DNA of 64,000 nucleotides from Clostridium_I sp963725425 (GTDB lineage Bacteria > Bacillota > Clostridia > Clostridiales > Clostridiaceae), in the NCBI GenBank assembly GCA_963725425.1, contig CAVRYJ010000024.1, positions 81,813-145,812 on the forward strand. The letters are read 5' to 3'. Each line of letters starts with the position of its first letter. The first letter of the stretch is position 1. A program made the position numbers and the translations under genes. Positions 34,052 to 41,476 of this stretch are shown in pieces. The notes beneath the pieces are model-generated. The model was not told the origin of the DNA and did not search any database. It was given only the letters and a program-made list of their open reading frames with translations.

Positions 34052-34093
34052 TATATTTTGCCCATGGCAAAATTTCCTTAACTTTTAACTTTT
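34052..34093 (-). repeat. Heptamer arm, inverse orientation
   Basis: ATTTTGCCCATGGCAAAAT followed by CCTTAACTTTTAACTTTTT: the inverse form of the AGTTAAG arm. It completes a hybrid pair with 33905-33964. The rest of the gap up to spoVT (34100-34239) holds an AT-rich stretch with probable promoter but nothing else clear. Confidence 0.65.
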
Positions 34094-34239
34094 TTCGCTC
34101 TCTCTTTGCTTTTCGTGATTTACTTATATTATGAAAAAATATTTTTTTTTGTGCCTTATATATAATGTATGCATTTATGCATAAAATTTCATAACTAGTA
34201 AGATACTATAGATATACATTATCTTAGGAGGTAATATAC

Positions 34240-34794
34240 ATGAAAGCAACTGGTATAGTTAGAAGAATAGACGATCTTGGTCGTGTTGTAATACCCAAGG
34301 AAATAAGAAGAACTTTGAGAATCAGAGAAGGAGATCCTTTAGAAATATTTACTGATAGAGAAGGTGGAGTTATTCTTAAGAAATATTCACCAATTGGTGA
34401 ATTAGGCGATTTTGCAAGAGAATATGCAGAATCAATAAACACCTCCATTGGTCACATAGTGGCTATTTGCGATAAGGACACTATTATAGCGGTGAGTGGA
34501 GGAGTGAAGAAGGAATACTTTGAAAAACGCGTTAGTAATGAATTGGAAAAAATAATGAATGATAGGAAAACATATACTTTAACCGATAGTGGTAACAAAG
34601 CAGTTCCCATATATGATGATGAAGATGTAAGTGAAAAATATTCATCAGAAGTAATATCACCTATAATTTCAGAAGGAGATGCAATCGGGGCTGTGGTCAT
34701 AATATCAAAGGATACTGGAGTCACATTTTCTGAAACAGAAACAAAATTAAGTGAAACCGCTGCTTTATTTTTGGGAAAACAGATGGAACAATAA
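34240..34794 (+). CDS. spoVT: Stage V sporulation protein T
   Basis: A 184-residue AbrB-type regulator of forespore gene expression. The N-terminal 50 residues (MKATGIVRRIDDLGRVVIPKEI...) form the swapped-hairpin AbrB DNA-binding domain, and residues 55-180 form a GAF-like domain (TSIGHIVAICDKDTIIAVSGG) found in SpoVT. TAGGAGGTAATATAC precedes the ATG. In Bacillus spoVT is made under SigG; I could not identify a convincing SigG promoter here. It directly precedes spoVB in the conserved order. Confidence 0.96.
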   Translation: MKATGIVRRIDDLGRVVIPKEIRRTLRIREGDPLEIFTDREGGVILKKYSPIGELGDFAREYAESINTSIGHIVAICDKDTIIAVSGGVKKEYFEKRVSNELEKIMNDRKTYTLTDSGNKAVPIYDDEDVSEKYSSEVISPIISEGDAIGAVVIISKDTGVTFSETETKLSETAALFLGKQMEQ

Positions 34795-34849
34795 TACAGC
34801 TAAATTTACCATGAAGATGAAATAAGGCTATATGTAGAATTAAAAGAGT

Positions 34850-34905
34850 AATAATACCTCTAAAACTAAAATATTAATATTTATAGAAGGTTTGGAGGTA
34901 TTATT
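34850..34905 (+). promoter_or_regulatory. Leader stem covering spoVB ribosome binding site
   Basis: AATAATACCTCTAAA (34850-34864) and TTTGGAGGTATTATT (34891-34905) pair over 15 positions with one G-U, placing the GGAGGT ribosome binding site of spoVB inside a stable stem with a 26 nt loop. Translation control is plausible; no known riboswitch class is evident. Confidence 0.5.
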
Positions 34906-34909
34906 TATT

Positions 34910-36449
34910 ATGAAAAAACAATCACTTATCAAAGGAACGTTCATTTTAGGATTGGCAGGTATCTTTACAAGATTTTTAGGAATCTTTTTTAGATGGCCAT
35001 TAATTATGCTGATTGGAGATGAAGGAATAGGGTATTACCAGATGTCCTATCCTTTATATATGTTTTTCATAGCTATTGCGTCAGGAATGCCTGTAGCCAT
35101 ATCAAAAATGGTATCGGAGAAGGAATGCTACTGGGAACATAGAAGGTGCGGCATTGGTACTTAAAAAGGCGCTTATGCTTATGTTTATAATGGGAGGAAG
35201 CTTTACAACGTTTCTTTTATTATTCAGTCATAAAATAATATCTGTTCTAAATTGGGACAAGAAGTCTTACTACTCCCTAATAGGTATTGCTGTTGCACCA
35301 CTTTGTATATCTATAGTAAGTGCACTTAGAGGATATTTTCAGGGATTTCAAAATATGATTCCAACCGCTGTATCACAGATAGTAGAGCAATGTGGTAGGG
35401 TAATAGTTGGGGTTGGTCTCGCATATCTACTGATTTCCAAAGGAATAGAGTATTCCGCAGGTGGGGCTGCTTTTGGAGCGTCATTTGGAGCAATAGTAGC
35501 AGGGATTTATTTAACAATAAAATATTTTAAAACGGAGAGAAAAGGTAAAAGTGGCAGCTCTCATAAAGAAAATAACATTATGTGTAAACTTTTATATATT
35601 GCAATTCCGATTTCCATTGGATCAGCCGTAAGTAGTGTTATGAGCCTGTTAGATTCTATAATTGTTCCACAGAAGCTCTTAATGGCAGGTCTTAGTTATA
35701 AAGAGGCTACAGTACTCTATGGGCAACTTACAGGTAAGGCATTTGTTTTAATCAATGTACCATTAACACTATCTATAGCATTATGTTCATCTTTAGTTCC
35801 AATAATTTCAGAGGCTTATATTTTAAATAAAAAGAATGAAGTTATTAATAAGCTTCAATTGTCAATGAGAGTGGCTATGGTAATTGGAATACCATCCTTA
35901 TGTGGCTTCTTTTTTATGGCAAGGCCTATATTAAATTTAATTTTCCCTGGCAATGGTGGAGGATATAATATTTTGAAATACTTGAGTATTTCGATACCAT
36001 TTATAACTTTAACTCAAACAAGTACTGCAATATTGCAGGGGATTGGTAAGTATACTTTGCCAGTAAGAAACATTATAGTTGCTTGCTTCGTAAAAGTAAT
36101 TATAACTCTAATTTTAGTACCAATACCTAGCATTAATGTATATGGTGCTGTAATTGGAACAATAACTGGCTATGTAATTGTAGCACTACTAAATTTATGG
36201 AATGTTAAAAGTGAATTAGGTATAAAAATAAGCATTTATGATATTATAATAAAACCAGCTTATGCTTCAGTAATAATGATTATCGCAGTTGTATTTATTT
36301 ATTTAAATGTCTATAATAGTACAATGAGTAACAGCATAGCCTGTTTCGCTGCTGTATTTATAGGTATTATTATATACTCAATTTTAGTTTTGTTTTTTGG
36401 TATATTTAGCTATAGTCAAATAAAGAATAAAATATGGAAAAAACATTAA
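34910..36449 (+). CDS. spoVB: Stage V sporulation protein B, frameshifted
   Basis: SpoVB is a MOP/MATE-type polytopic flippase-like protein needed for spore cortex assembly. Two overlapping frames give one protein of about 512 residues: KQSLIKGTFILGLAGIFTRFLGIFFRW at the start in frame 1 and the remainder, with about 12 membrane segments, from 35154 in frame 2. Around 35117-35126 (GAGAAGGAAT) one extra base is needed to be removed to give SERNATGNIEGAALVLKKA, a normal continuation. ATG 34910 follows GGAGGT at 34894-34899. It is probably intact in the cell, with the shift caused by one inserted base in this sequence. Confidence 0.9.
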
Positions 36450-36492
36450 AATTAAGTCGATATTATCAATAAAATTAGAAGGAGATAGAATA

Positions 36493-37938
36493 ATGATTAG
36501 CGTAGTTGGTTTAGGACCTGGAGATATAAATGCATTGACTATAGGAACAGTAGAAATTTTAAAAACAAGTAAAAACATATTTCTTAGAACAATTAAACAT
36601 CCTACAGTTAAATATTTAGAAGAAAAAAAAATTAATTTTAAAACCTATGATAATGTTTATGATAAATCAGAAAGCTTTGATGATGTATATAAAGTCATTG
36701 CTGAAGATTTGATAAAGCAGCATGAGGAATTAGGTGATGTAGTATATGCTGTTCCAGGACATCCTCTAGTTGCTGAAAAGTCAGTTAGTATACTATTAAA
36801 ACTTTGCAATAATGAAAACATAAAAATTGAAATACTTCCAGCAGTTAGTTTTGTAGATGCAATAATGGAAGCATTGAAGATTGACCCTATAAATGGAGTT
36901 AAAATAATAGATGCTTTTGATATAAAAAATCAAATTATGGATAAGAGAGCAGGATTAATAATAACTCAAGTTTACAACAAACTTATAGCATCAGAAATAA
37001 AATTGGTTTTGCTTGATTATTATAGAGACGATACTGAAATATATTTTGTAAGAGCAGCAGGAATAAAGGAACTAGAAAGTATAAGAAAAATACAACTATA
37101 TGAACTTGATAGGCAGGAAGATATAGATTATTTAACATCCATTTACATACCTAAATGTTTGGATAATACAAAGGACTTTTATGATTTGCTAGCAATAATA
37201 GAGGTTCTTCGAGGAGAGAATGGGTGCCCCTGGGATAGAGGGCAAACACATGAATCTATAAAGAGATGCATTATAGAAGAAAGCTATGAGGTCTTAGAAG
37301 CATTAGACGAAAATAATGAGGATATGATTGTGGAAGAACTTGGTGATGTACTACTGCAAGTTGTATTTCATGCTCAAATAGGAAAAGAAGAAGGATACTA
37401 TAATATAAGTGACATAATAAAAGCAATATCTAATAAAATGATTACAAGGCATCCTCATGTATTTGGAAATGAAACCGCAAGTACATCAGAAATAGTCATA
37501 GATAACTGGGAAAAAAGTAAAATGAAAGAACAAAAGCTCCAGAGTTATACAGATACTCTAAAACATGTTGCTAAAAATCTACCAGCACTTATAAGAGCCG
37601 AAAAAATACAACAAAGAGCAGCAAGAGTTGGCTTTGATTTTGAAAAAATTGAAGATGCTATGAGTAAAGTTATAGAAGAAATAAACAAAGTAAAAGATGT
37701 ATATAAAGGTATAAATAGGGAAAAGATATTAGAAGAAGTGGGCAATTTAGCATTTAGTGTAGTAAATGTTGCGAGATTCCTTGACATTGACCCAGAAAAT
37801 GCTTTAAATTATACTATAGATAAATTCATTAAACGTTTTGAGTTCATGGAATTAAAAGCAAAGGACTTGAATGCTGATTTAGATGAGATGTCTTTGGATG
37901 ACATGGATAGATTATGGAATGAGGCTAAAGGTTTATGA
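36493..37938 (+). CDS. yabN: YabN: tetrapyrrole-methylase/MazG fusion protein
   Basis: A 481-residue fusion. Residues 1-230 form a tetrapyrrole (SAM-dependent) methylase-like domain with VVGLGPGD near the N-terminus and VVYAVPGHPLVAEKS; residues 235-481 form a MazG nucleotide pyrophosphohydrolase with the EEPSYEVLEA-like metal-binding motif (EESYEVLEALDE) and EELGDVLLQVVFHA. This is the YabN arrangement that hydrolyses non-canonical NTPs (family knowledge). AGAAGGAGATAG before the ATG. It sits between spoVB and hup, as in Bacillus. Confidence 0.94.
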   Translation: MISVVGLGPGDINALTIGTVEILKTSKNIFLRTIKHPTVKYLEEKKINFKTYDNVYDKSESFDDVYKVIAEDLIKQHEELGDVVYAVPGHPLVAEKSVSILLKLCNNENIKIEILPAVSFVDAIMEALKIDPINGVKIIDAFDIKNQIMDKRAGLIITQVYNKLIASEIKLVLLDYYRDDTEIYFVRAAGIKELESIRKIQLYELDRQEDIDYLTSIYIPKCLDNTKDFYDLLAIIEVLRGENGCPWDRGQTHESIKRCIIEESYEVLEALDENNEDMIVEELGDVLLQVVFHAQIGKEEGYYNISDIIKAISNKMITRHPHVFGNETASTSEIVIDNWEKSKMKEQKLQSYTDTLKHVAKNLPALIRAEKIQQRAARVGFDFEKIEDAMSKVIEEINKVKDVYKGINREKILEEVGNLAFSVVNVARFLDIDPENALNYTIDKFIKRFEFMELKAKDLNADLDEMSLDDMDRLWNEAKGL

Positions 37939-38046
37939 ATTTATTAAATTTGTATAAAATGCTTCAAAAAGAAGGATTTTAAAAATGTATGAAGAATATG
38001 CTATAAAGGGTTAACGTATTCTTAATTTTTTAAGGAGGTAACAAAA

Positions 38047-38322
38047 GTGAATAAAGCAGAATTAATTAGTAGCATAGCAGAAAAAAGTAATTTAACAAAG
38101 AAGGATGCAGAAACAGCACTAAAGGCATTTGTTGAAAGTATAGAGGAAGCTCTAGAAAAACGTGAAAAAGTCCAATTAGTAGGTTTCGGAACTTTTGAAA
38201 CAAGAGACAGAGCTGAAAGAAAAGGGAGAAATCCTAGATCAAAAGAAGAAATAACTATACCTGCATCAACTGTACCAGTATTTAAAGCAGGAAAAGAGTT
38301 CAAAGAAAGAGTGAATAAATAG
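38047..38322 (+). CDS. hup: HU family DNA-binding protein
   Basis: A 91-residue histone-like protein that bends and compacts DNA. It shows the HU core MNKAELISSIAEKSNLTKKDAETALKAF, the GFGTFETRDRAERKGRNP arm region and IPASTVPVFKAGKEFKE end. GTG 38047 follows AAGGAGGTAAC. A terminator follows before rqcP. Confidence 0.97.
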   Translation: MNKAELISSIAEKSNLTKKDAETALKAFVESIEEALEKREKVQLVGFGTFETRDRAERKGRNPRSKEEITIPASTVPVFKAGKEFKERVNK

Positions 38323-38343
38323 TTTTACTAAATTTTTATGAGG

Positions 38344-38370
38344 AACCTGGATTTTATCCAGGTTTTTGTT
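38344..38370 (+). terminator. Terminator after hup
   Basis: AACCTGGAT-TTT-ATCCAGGTT with a T-run: a compact perfect hairpin. Confidence 0.9.
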
Positions 38371-38401
38371 AGTATAGGAATAAATATAATTGGAGGATGT
38401 T

Positions 38402-38662
38402 ATGAGATTAGATAAATATTTAAAGGTATCACGGATAATAAAAAGAAGAACTGTTGCAAAAGAGGCATGTGAAAGCGGAAGGGTTTCAATTAATGATAAA
38501 GTAGCAAAACCAAGCACTGAGATAAAAGAAAATGACATAATAGAAATAAGGTATGCGGAAAAAGTATTAAAAGCTAAAATATTGAACATATCGGATTATG
38601 TTCATAAGCAAGATGCAAAACAAATGTATGAAATTATATTAGGCGAGGAAGATAAAGAATAA
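38402..38662 (+). CDS. rqcP: S4-domain ribosome quality factor RqcP
   Basis: An 86-residue S4 RNA-binding protein (formerly YabO) that in Bacillus works with RqcH in adding poly-alanine tails to stalled nascent chains. The S4 motif spans residues 1-60: MRLDKYLKVSRIIKRRTVAKEAC and the GRVSIND turn. GGAGGATGTT precedes ATG 38402; the in-frame TTG at 38390 lies in that site. It starts a run of short genes (yabP, yabQ, divIC) that are usually co-expressed. Confidence 0.94.
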   Translation: MRLDKYLKVSRIIKRRTVAKEACESGRVSINDKVAKPSTEIKENDIIEIRYAEKVLKAKILNISDYVHKQDAKQMYEIILGEEDKE

Positions 38663-38726
38663 TATAGAGGAATATAAGTATTCTATTTCACATATATATT
38701 TTACAAGTGAAATAGGAGGGAAAACT

Positions 38727-38975
38727 ATGGAAGCAAAGATTGAGGATAAAAAAAGTAATTTAGTACTTGAAAGCAGAAAGAAACTAGCTATTACTGGAGT
38801 AGACGAAGTAATTAGTTTTAATGATCAAATTATTATTTTAACTACGAATCTAGGAAATTTAACATTAAAAGGTAAAAACCTAAAAATGAATAAACTTGAT
38901 GTACAAAATGGAGATATTATGATAACCGGAAAAATAAATTCTTTAGAATATTCAGAAAAAGAAAGTACAAAATAA
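38727..38975 (+). CDS. yabP: Sporulation protein YabP
   Basis: An 82-residue protein of the YabP family, needed for spore coat and cortex formation. The conserved LESRKKLAITGVDEVISFND and GNLTLKGKNLKMNKLDVQNG are present. The start is preceded by AGGAGGG, close to a 9 bp inverted repeat (CTATTTCAC at 38683-38691 and GTGAAATAG at 38707-38715). SigE control is expected from the family but not demonstrated by sequence. Confidence 0.93.
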   Translation: MEAKIEDKKSNLVLESRKKLAITGVDEVISFNDQIIILTTNLGNLTLKGKNLKMNKLDVQNGDIMITGKINSLEYSEKESTK

Positions 38976-39010
38976 AGATAGTATTTTAAACAGATTGTTT
39001 AGGTGAAGAT

Positions 39011-39412
39011 ATGGTATTGTCAAATTATTTGCAGTTTAATTTACTTTTTTTCAGTCTAATTGGAGGATTTATTACCGGTGTATTATTTGATATATATATA
39101 GCGATTAGAGGAAGTGAACTTCAAAATAAAATAATTATGTTTGTTGAGGACATATTATTTTGGGTTTTAATAAGTGTAATAATTTTTGCTTTTTTGTTTT
39201 ATAAGGATGGAGCTATCATTAACACATATTCATATATATTTATGATTATCGGAATTTATATATATTTTAAGCTTTTCAGTAAGAAACTTTTAATTTACGA
39301 AATTAGATTATTAGAGATTATTTCACGAAATTTAAGAATAATATTAAAAACAATATTATATCCGTTTAGGCTATTAATTAATTATTTTTCCTCAAATTAC
39401 AAAAATAAATAA
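39011..39412 (+). CDS. yabQ: Spore cortex membrane protein YabQ
   Basis: A 133-residue membrane protein of the YabQ family required for cortex synthesis in the forespore outer membrane. Four hydrophobic segments are visible; the last region is Arg- and Lys-rich. It lies 35 bp after yabP and 80 bp before divIC, the same order as in Bacillus. The ATG at 39011 has a weak AGGTGAAG site. Sequence conservation in this family is low, so the call depends on layout as well as on the LLFFSLIGGFITGVLFDIY start. Confidence 0.85.
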   Translation: MVLSNYLQFNLLFFSLIGGFITGVLFDIYIAIRGSELQNKIIMFVEDILFWVLISVIIFAFLFYKDGAIINTYSYIFMIIGIYIYFKLFSKKLLIYEIRLLEIISRNLRIILKTILYPFRLLINYFSSNYKNK

Positions 39413-39493
39413 TAAAAAACTTGAATATATCTAGTAAAAAATTTAAAATATAGGTATACTTACTGTGAGGTTAAATGTTGAGAGGTATAGGTT

Positions 39494-39772
39494 ATGGTAA
39501 AAGGAGTTAAGTTAAAATTTTTAATAATTGGTATTTTTGCTATTAATATGTGCTATGTGGTAGTAAATCAGCAGATAACTATGAATAAAATACAGTCCCA
39601 GATTGACACTACGACAGCTGAAACCAAAGAACTTAAAAGCTCAAATGAGAAATTGCAGGATCAACTGAAAATGACACACACGGATCAATATAGTGAGATG
39701 CTTGCTAGAGAAAAGTTGGGTCTTATTAAGCAGGGAGAGATTACTGTAATTAACGGAAGTAATAATAAATAA
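39494..39772 (+). CDS. divIC: Septum formation initiator DivIC/FtsB
   Basis: A 92-residue bitopic protein with one membrane segment (about residues 8-25) and an external coiled-coil (about 28-60), the form of FtsB/DivIC that links the cell-division proteins FtsL, DivIB and FtsW/I. The C-terminal AREKLGLIKQGEI phrase is a family mark. GAGAGGTATAGGTT precedes the ATG. The gap to the next gene (39773-39926) is AT-rich and I see nothing definite in it. Confidence 0.92.
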   Translation: MVKGVKLKFLIIGIFAINMCYVVVNQQITMNKIQSQIDTTTAETKELKSSNEKLQDQLKMTHTDQYSEMLAREKLGLIKQGEITVINGSNNK

Positions 39773-39926
39773 ATACTATGATTACATCACAATTAATTCA
39801 TTTATACTGTGTATGTTCTGCATGGATAAATCTATTAAGTATACATAATAGGAATTTCCCTAAGTATGTTGCGAAGTAATCATATTATAAAAATATAAAA
39901 CATAATCAAGGAGGAGTCTTTTTAAT

Positions 39927-40405
39927 ATGACCTTAAAGGCAGGAACAATTCTAGAAGGTACAATAATTAATATCACAAATTTTGGTGCATTTGTAGACGT
40001 GGACGGTAAAACAGGTCTCGTTCATATTTCAGAAGTAGCTGATACTTTTGTAAAAGATATCAAAGATTATTTAAAAGAGCAAGACAAAGTTAAAGTTAAA
40101 GTTTTATCAGTTGATGAAGGTGGAAAAATAAGTTTGTCTATAAAGCAAGCTTCTGTCCCTCAAAAACATCTAAACCAATGGATATTGACTGGAATAAAAG
40201 CCCTAAACCAAAACAAAATGGAAACGGATATGGAAACGGATATGGAAATGGAAGTGGAAATGGAAGTGGAAATGGAAATGGAAATGGAGTTGATTTTGAA
40301 GATAGACTAACTAAATTTTTAAAAGATAGCGAAGAGAGATTTCAAGATCTAAAAAGGCACCAAGAGGCAAAGGGCCATGGTGGTTATAAAAAAGGTTCAT
40401 ATTAG
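39927..40405 (+). CDS. S1-domain RNA-binding protein, frameshifted
   Basis: A YabR-like protein of about 159 residues when joined. Residues 1-72 are a clear S1 domain (AGTILEGTIINITNFGAFVDV, GLVHISEVAD, GKISLSIKQA). The first frame then stops at 40310; shifting by -1 in the A5 run 40162-40166 gives KTSKPMDIDWNKSP and a Gly-Asn repeat tail, then VDFEDRLTKFLKDSEERFQDLKRHQEAK, the C-terminal helix usual in YabR proteins. A single missing A explains it. The tail is encoded by a variable minisatellite (40218-40289). No obvious partner beyond the conserved divIC-yabR-tRNA-spoIIE order. Confidence 0.88.
40218..40289 (+). repeat. In-gene minisatellite coding Gly-Asn repeat
   Basis: About twelve 6 nt units (ATGGAA, with GGATAT, GGAAGT variants) in tandem inside the S1-protein gene. 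In the restored frame they code NGNGYGNGYGNGSGNGSGNG, a flexible linker; repeat number is likely to vary between strains. Confidence 0.85.
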
Positions 40406-40408
40406 GGT

Positions 40409-40441
40409 AAATAAAGAGGCTTTATGGCCTCTTTTATTTAT
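40409..40441 (+). terminator. Terminator after S1 gene
   Basis: TAAATAAAGAGGC-TTTATG-GCCTCTTTTATTTA: stem with T-rich tail, just beyond the stop codon and before the tRNA cluster promoter. Confidence 0.85.
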
Positions 40442-40500
40442 ATAATTGATGAATTAATTGAACATTAATTTACATTTATTATGATATACTAAATTTGTTG

Positions 40501-40529
40501 TTGACATGTATTAGAATATAATATATAAT
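40501..40529 (+). promoter_or_regulatory. Promoter of tRNA triplet 1
   Basis: TTGACA (40501-40506), a 17 nt spacer and TATAAT (40524-40529): a consensus vegetative promoter, 26 nt before the first tRNA. Confidence 0.85.
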
Positions 40530-40554
40530 AAATCCTGTTGCCAAACAATGGCAT

Positions 40555-40644
40555 GCCGAAGTGGCGGAACTGGCAGACGCACAGGACTTAAAATCCTGCG
40601 ATGCTTAAACCATCGTACCGGTTCAATTCCGGTCTTCGGCACCA
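40555..40644 (+). tRNA. tRNA-Leu (TAA), copy 1
   Basis: A 90 nt type II tRNA with long variable arm (GATGCTTAAACCATC), anticodon TAA in the CTTAAAA loop, acceptor GCCGAAG/CTTCGGC and encoded CCA. Confidence 0.95.
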
Positions 40645-40650
40645 TAATAT

Positions 40651-40726
<76 letters not shown>

Positions 40727-40731
40727 AATAT

Positions 40732-40808
40732 GGCGGAATAGCTCAGTTGGCTAGAGCATTCGGTTCATACCCGAAGGGTCGTAGGTTCAAGTCCTATTTC
40801 CGCTACCA
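40732..40808 (+). tRNA. Elongator tRNA-Met (CAT), copy 1
   Basis: A 77 nt tRNA beginning GGCGGAATAGCTCAG with anticodon loop TTCATAC (CAT), acceptor stem GGCGGAA/TTTCCGC and encoded CCA. The loop differs from the initiator and from the CTCATAA tRNA at 57968. Confidence 0.92.
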
Positions 40809-40923
40809 AAGTTAATACTTATGTATGGGTTCTTTATGTTTACATAAAGGAGAAAGATGGAATCGTCGAGTGTTATATATCAATGTTTTGAATTATATGA
40901 TAAAAAATATTTTAAATAACATA

Positions 40924-40952
40924 TTGACAATTTCTCGTATATAATATATAAT
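40924..40952 (+). promoter_or_regulatory. Promoter of tRNA triplet 2
   Basis: TTGACA (40924-40929), 17 nt, TATAAT (40947-40952). Same spacing and position as the first triplet promoter, with a diverged spacer. Confidence 0.85.
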
Positions 40953-40977
40953 TATATTTGTTGCTAAACAATAGCAT

Positions 40978-41067
40978 GCCGAAGTGGCGGAACTGGCAGA
41001 CGCACAGGACTTAAAATCCTGCGATGCTTAAACCATCGTACCGGTTCAATTCCGGTCTTCGGCACCA
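40978..41067 (+). tRNA. tRNA-Leu (TAA), copy 2
   Basis: Identical in sequence to the tRNA at 40555-40644, displaced by exactly 423 bp. Same anticodon TAA. Confidence 0.95.
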
Positions 41068-41073
41068 TAATAT

Positions 41074-41149
<76 letters not shown>

Positions 41150-41154
41150 GATTT

Positions 41155-41231
41155 GGCGGAATAGCTCAGTTGGCTAGAGCATTCGGTTCATACCCGAAGG
41201 GTCGTAGGTTCAAGTCCTATTTCCGCTACCA
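41155..41231 (+). tRNA. Elongator tRNA-Met (CAT), copy 2
   Basis: Identical in sequence to 40732-40808, displaced by 423 bp. A strong terminator follows this copy, whereas the first triplet is followed by only a decayed version of it. Confidence 0.92.
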
Positions 41232-41267
41232 AAGCTCATACTTATGTATGAGCTTTTGCGTTTTTTG
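41231..41267 (+). terminator. Terminator after tRNA triplet 2
   Basis: AAAGCTCATAC-TTAT-GTATGAGCTTT followed by GCGTTTTTTG. The same position after triplet 1 (near 40808-40835) has a mismatched version (AAAGTTAATAC...GTATGGGTTCTTT). Confidence 0.9.
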
Positions 41268-41411
41268 TTTATTTATCCCATGACTACCCGCTCTAATATT
41301 CCAATGTTTGATGATGCCTTATCAAAGTGGGAGATAAATTTAGAAAAATGAAGAATTAATAAATCCTTTAGGGATAAATGTCCTAAAAAAAATTATTACA
41401 AAATCACCATA

Positions 41412-41443
41412 TGACAAATATTTCCATGACCCACTGATATAAT
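41412..41443 (+). promoter_or_regulatory. Candidate Spo0A-type promoter of spoIIE
   Basis: TGACAAA (41412-41418; its reverse TTTGTCA resembles a 0A box) is separated from TATAAT (41438-41443) by 20 bp, the long spacing seen in Bacillus spoIIE and spoIIG promoters, which need Spo0A-P. Inferred only. Confidence 0.45.
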
Positions 41444-41476
41444 AAATGTAATTTATTTAGTGGGGAGGATTTTAAT

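Noticed and set aside
33905..34093. Possible CRISPR array
   Set aside because: Units are 7 bp in tandem without spacers; no Cas gene is present.
39773..39926. 8 bp inverted repeat ATGATTAC ... GTAATCAT before the S1 gene
   Set aside because: Too short and too far apart in AT-rich DNA to be distinguished from chance.
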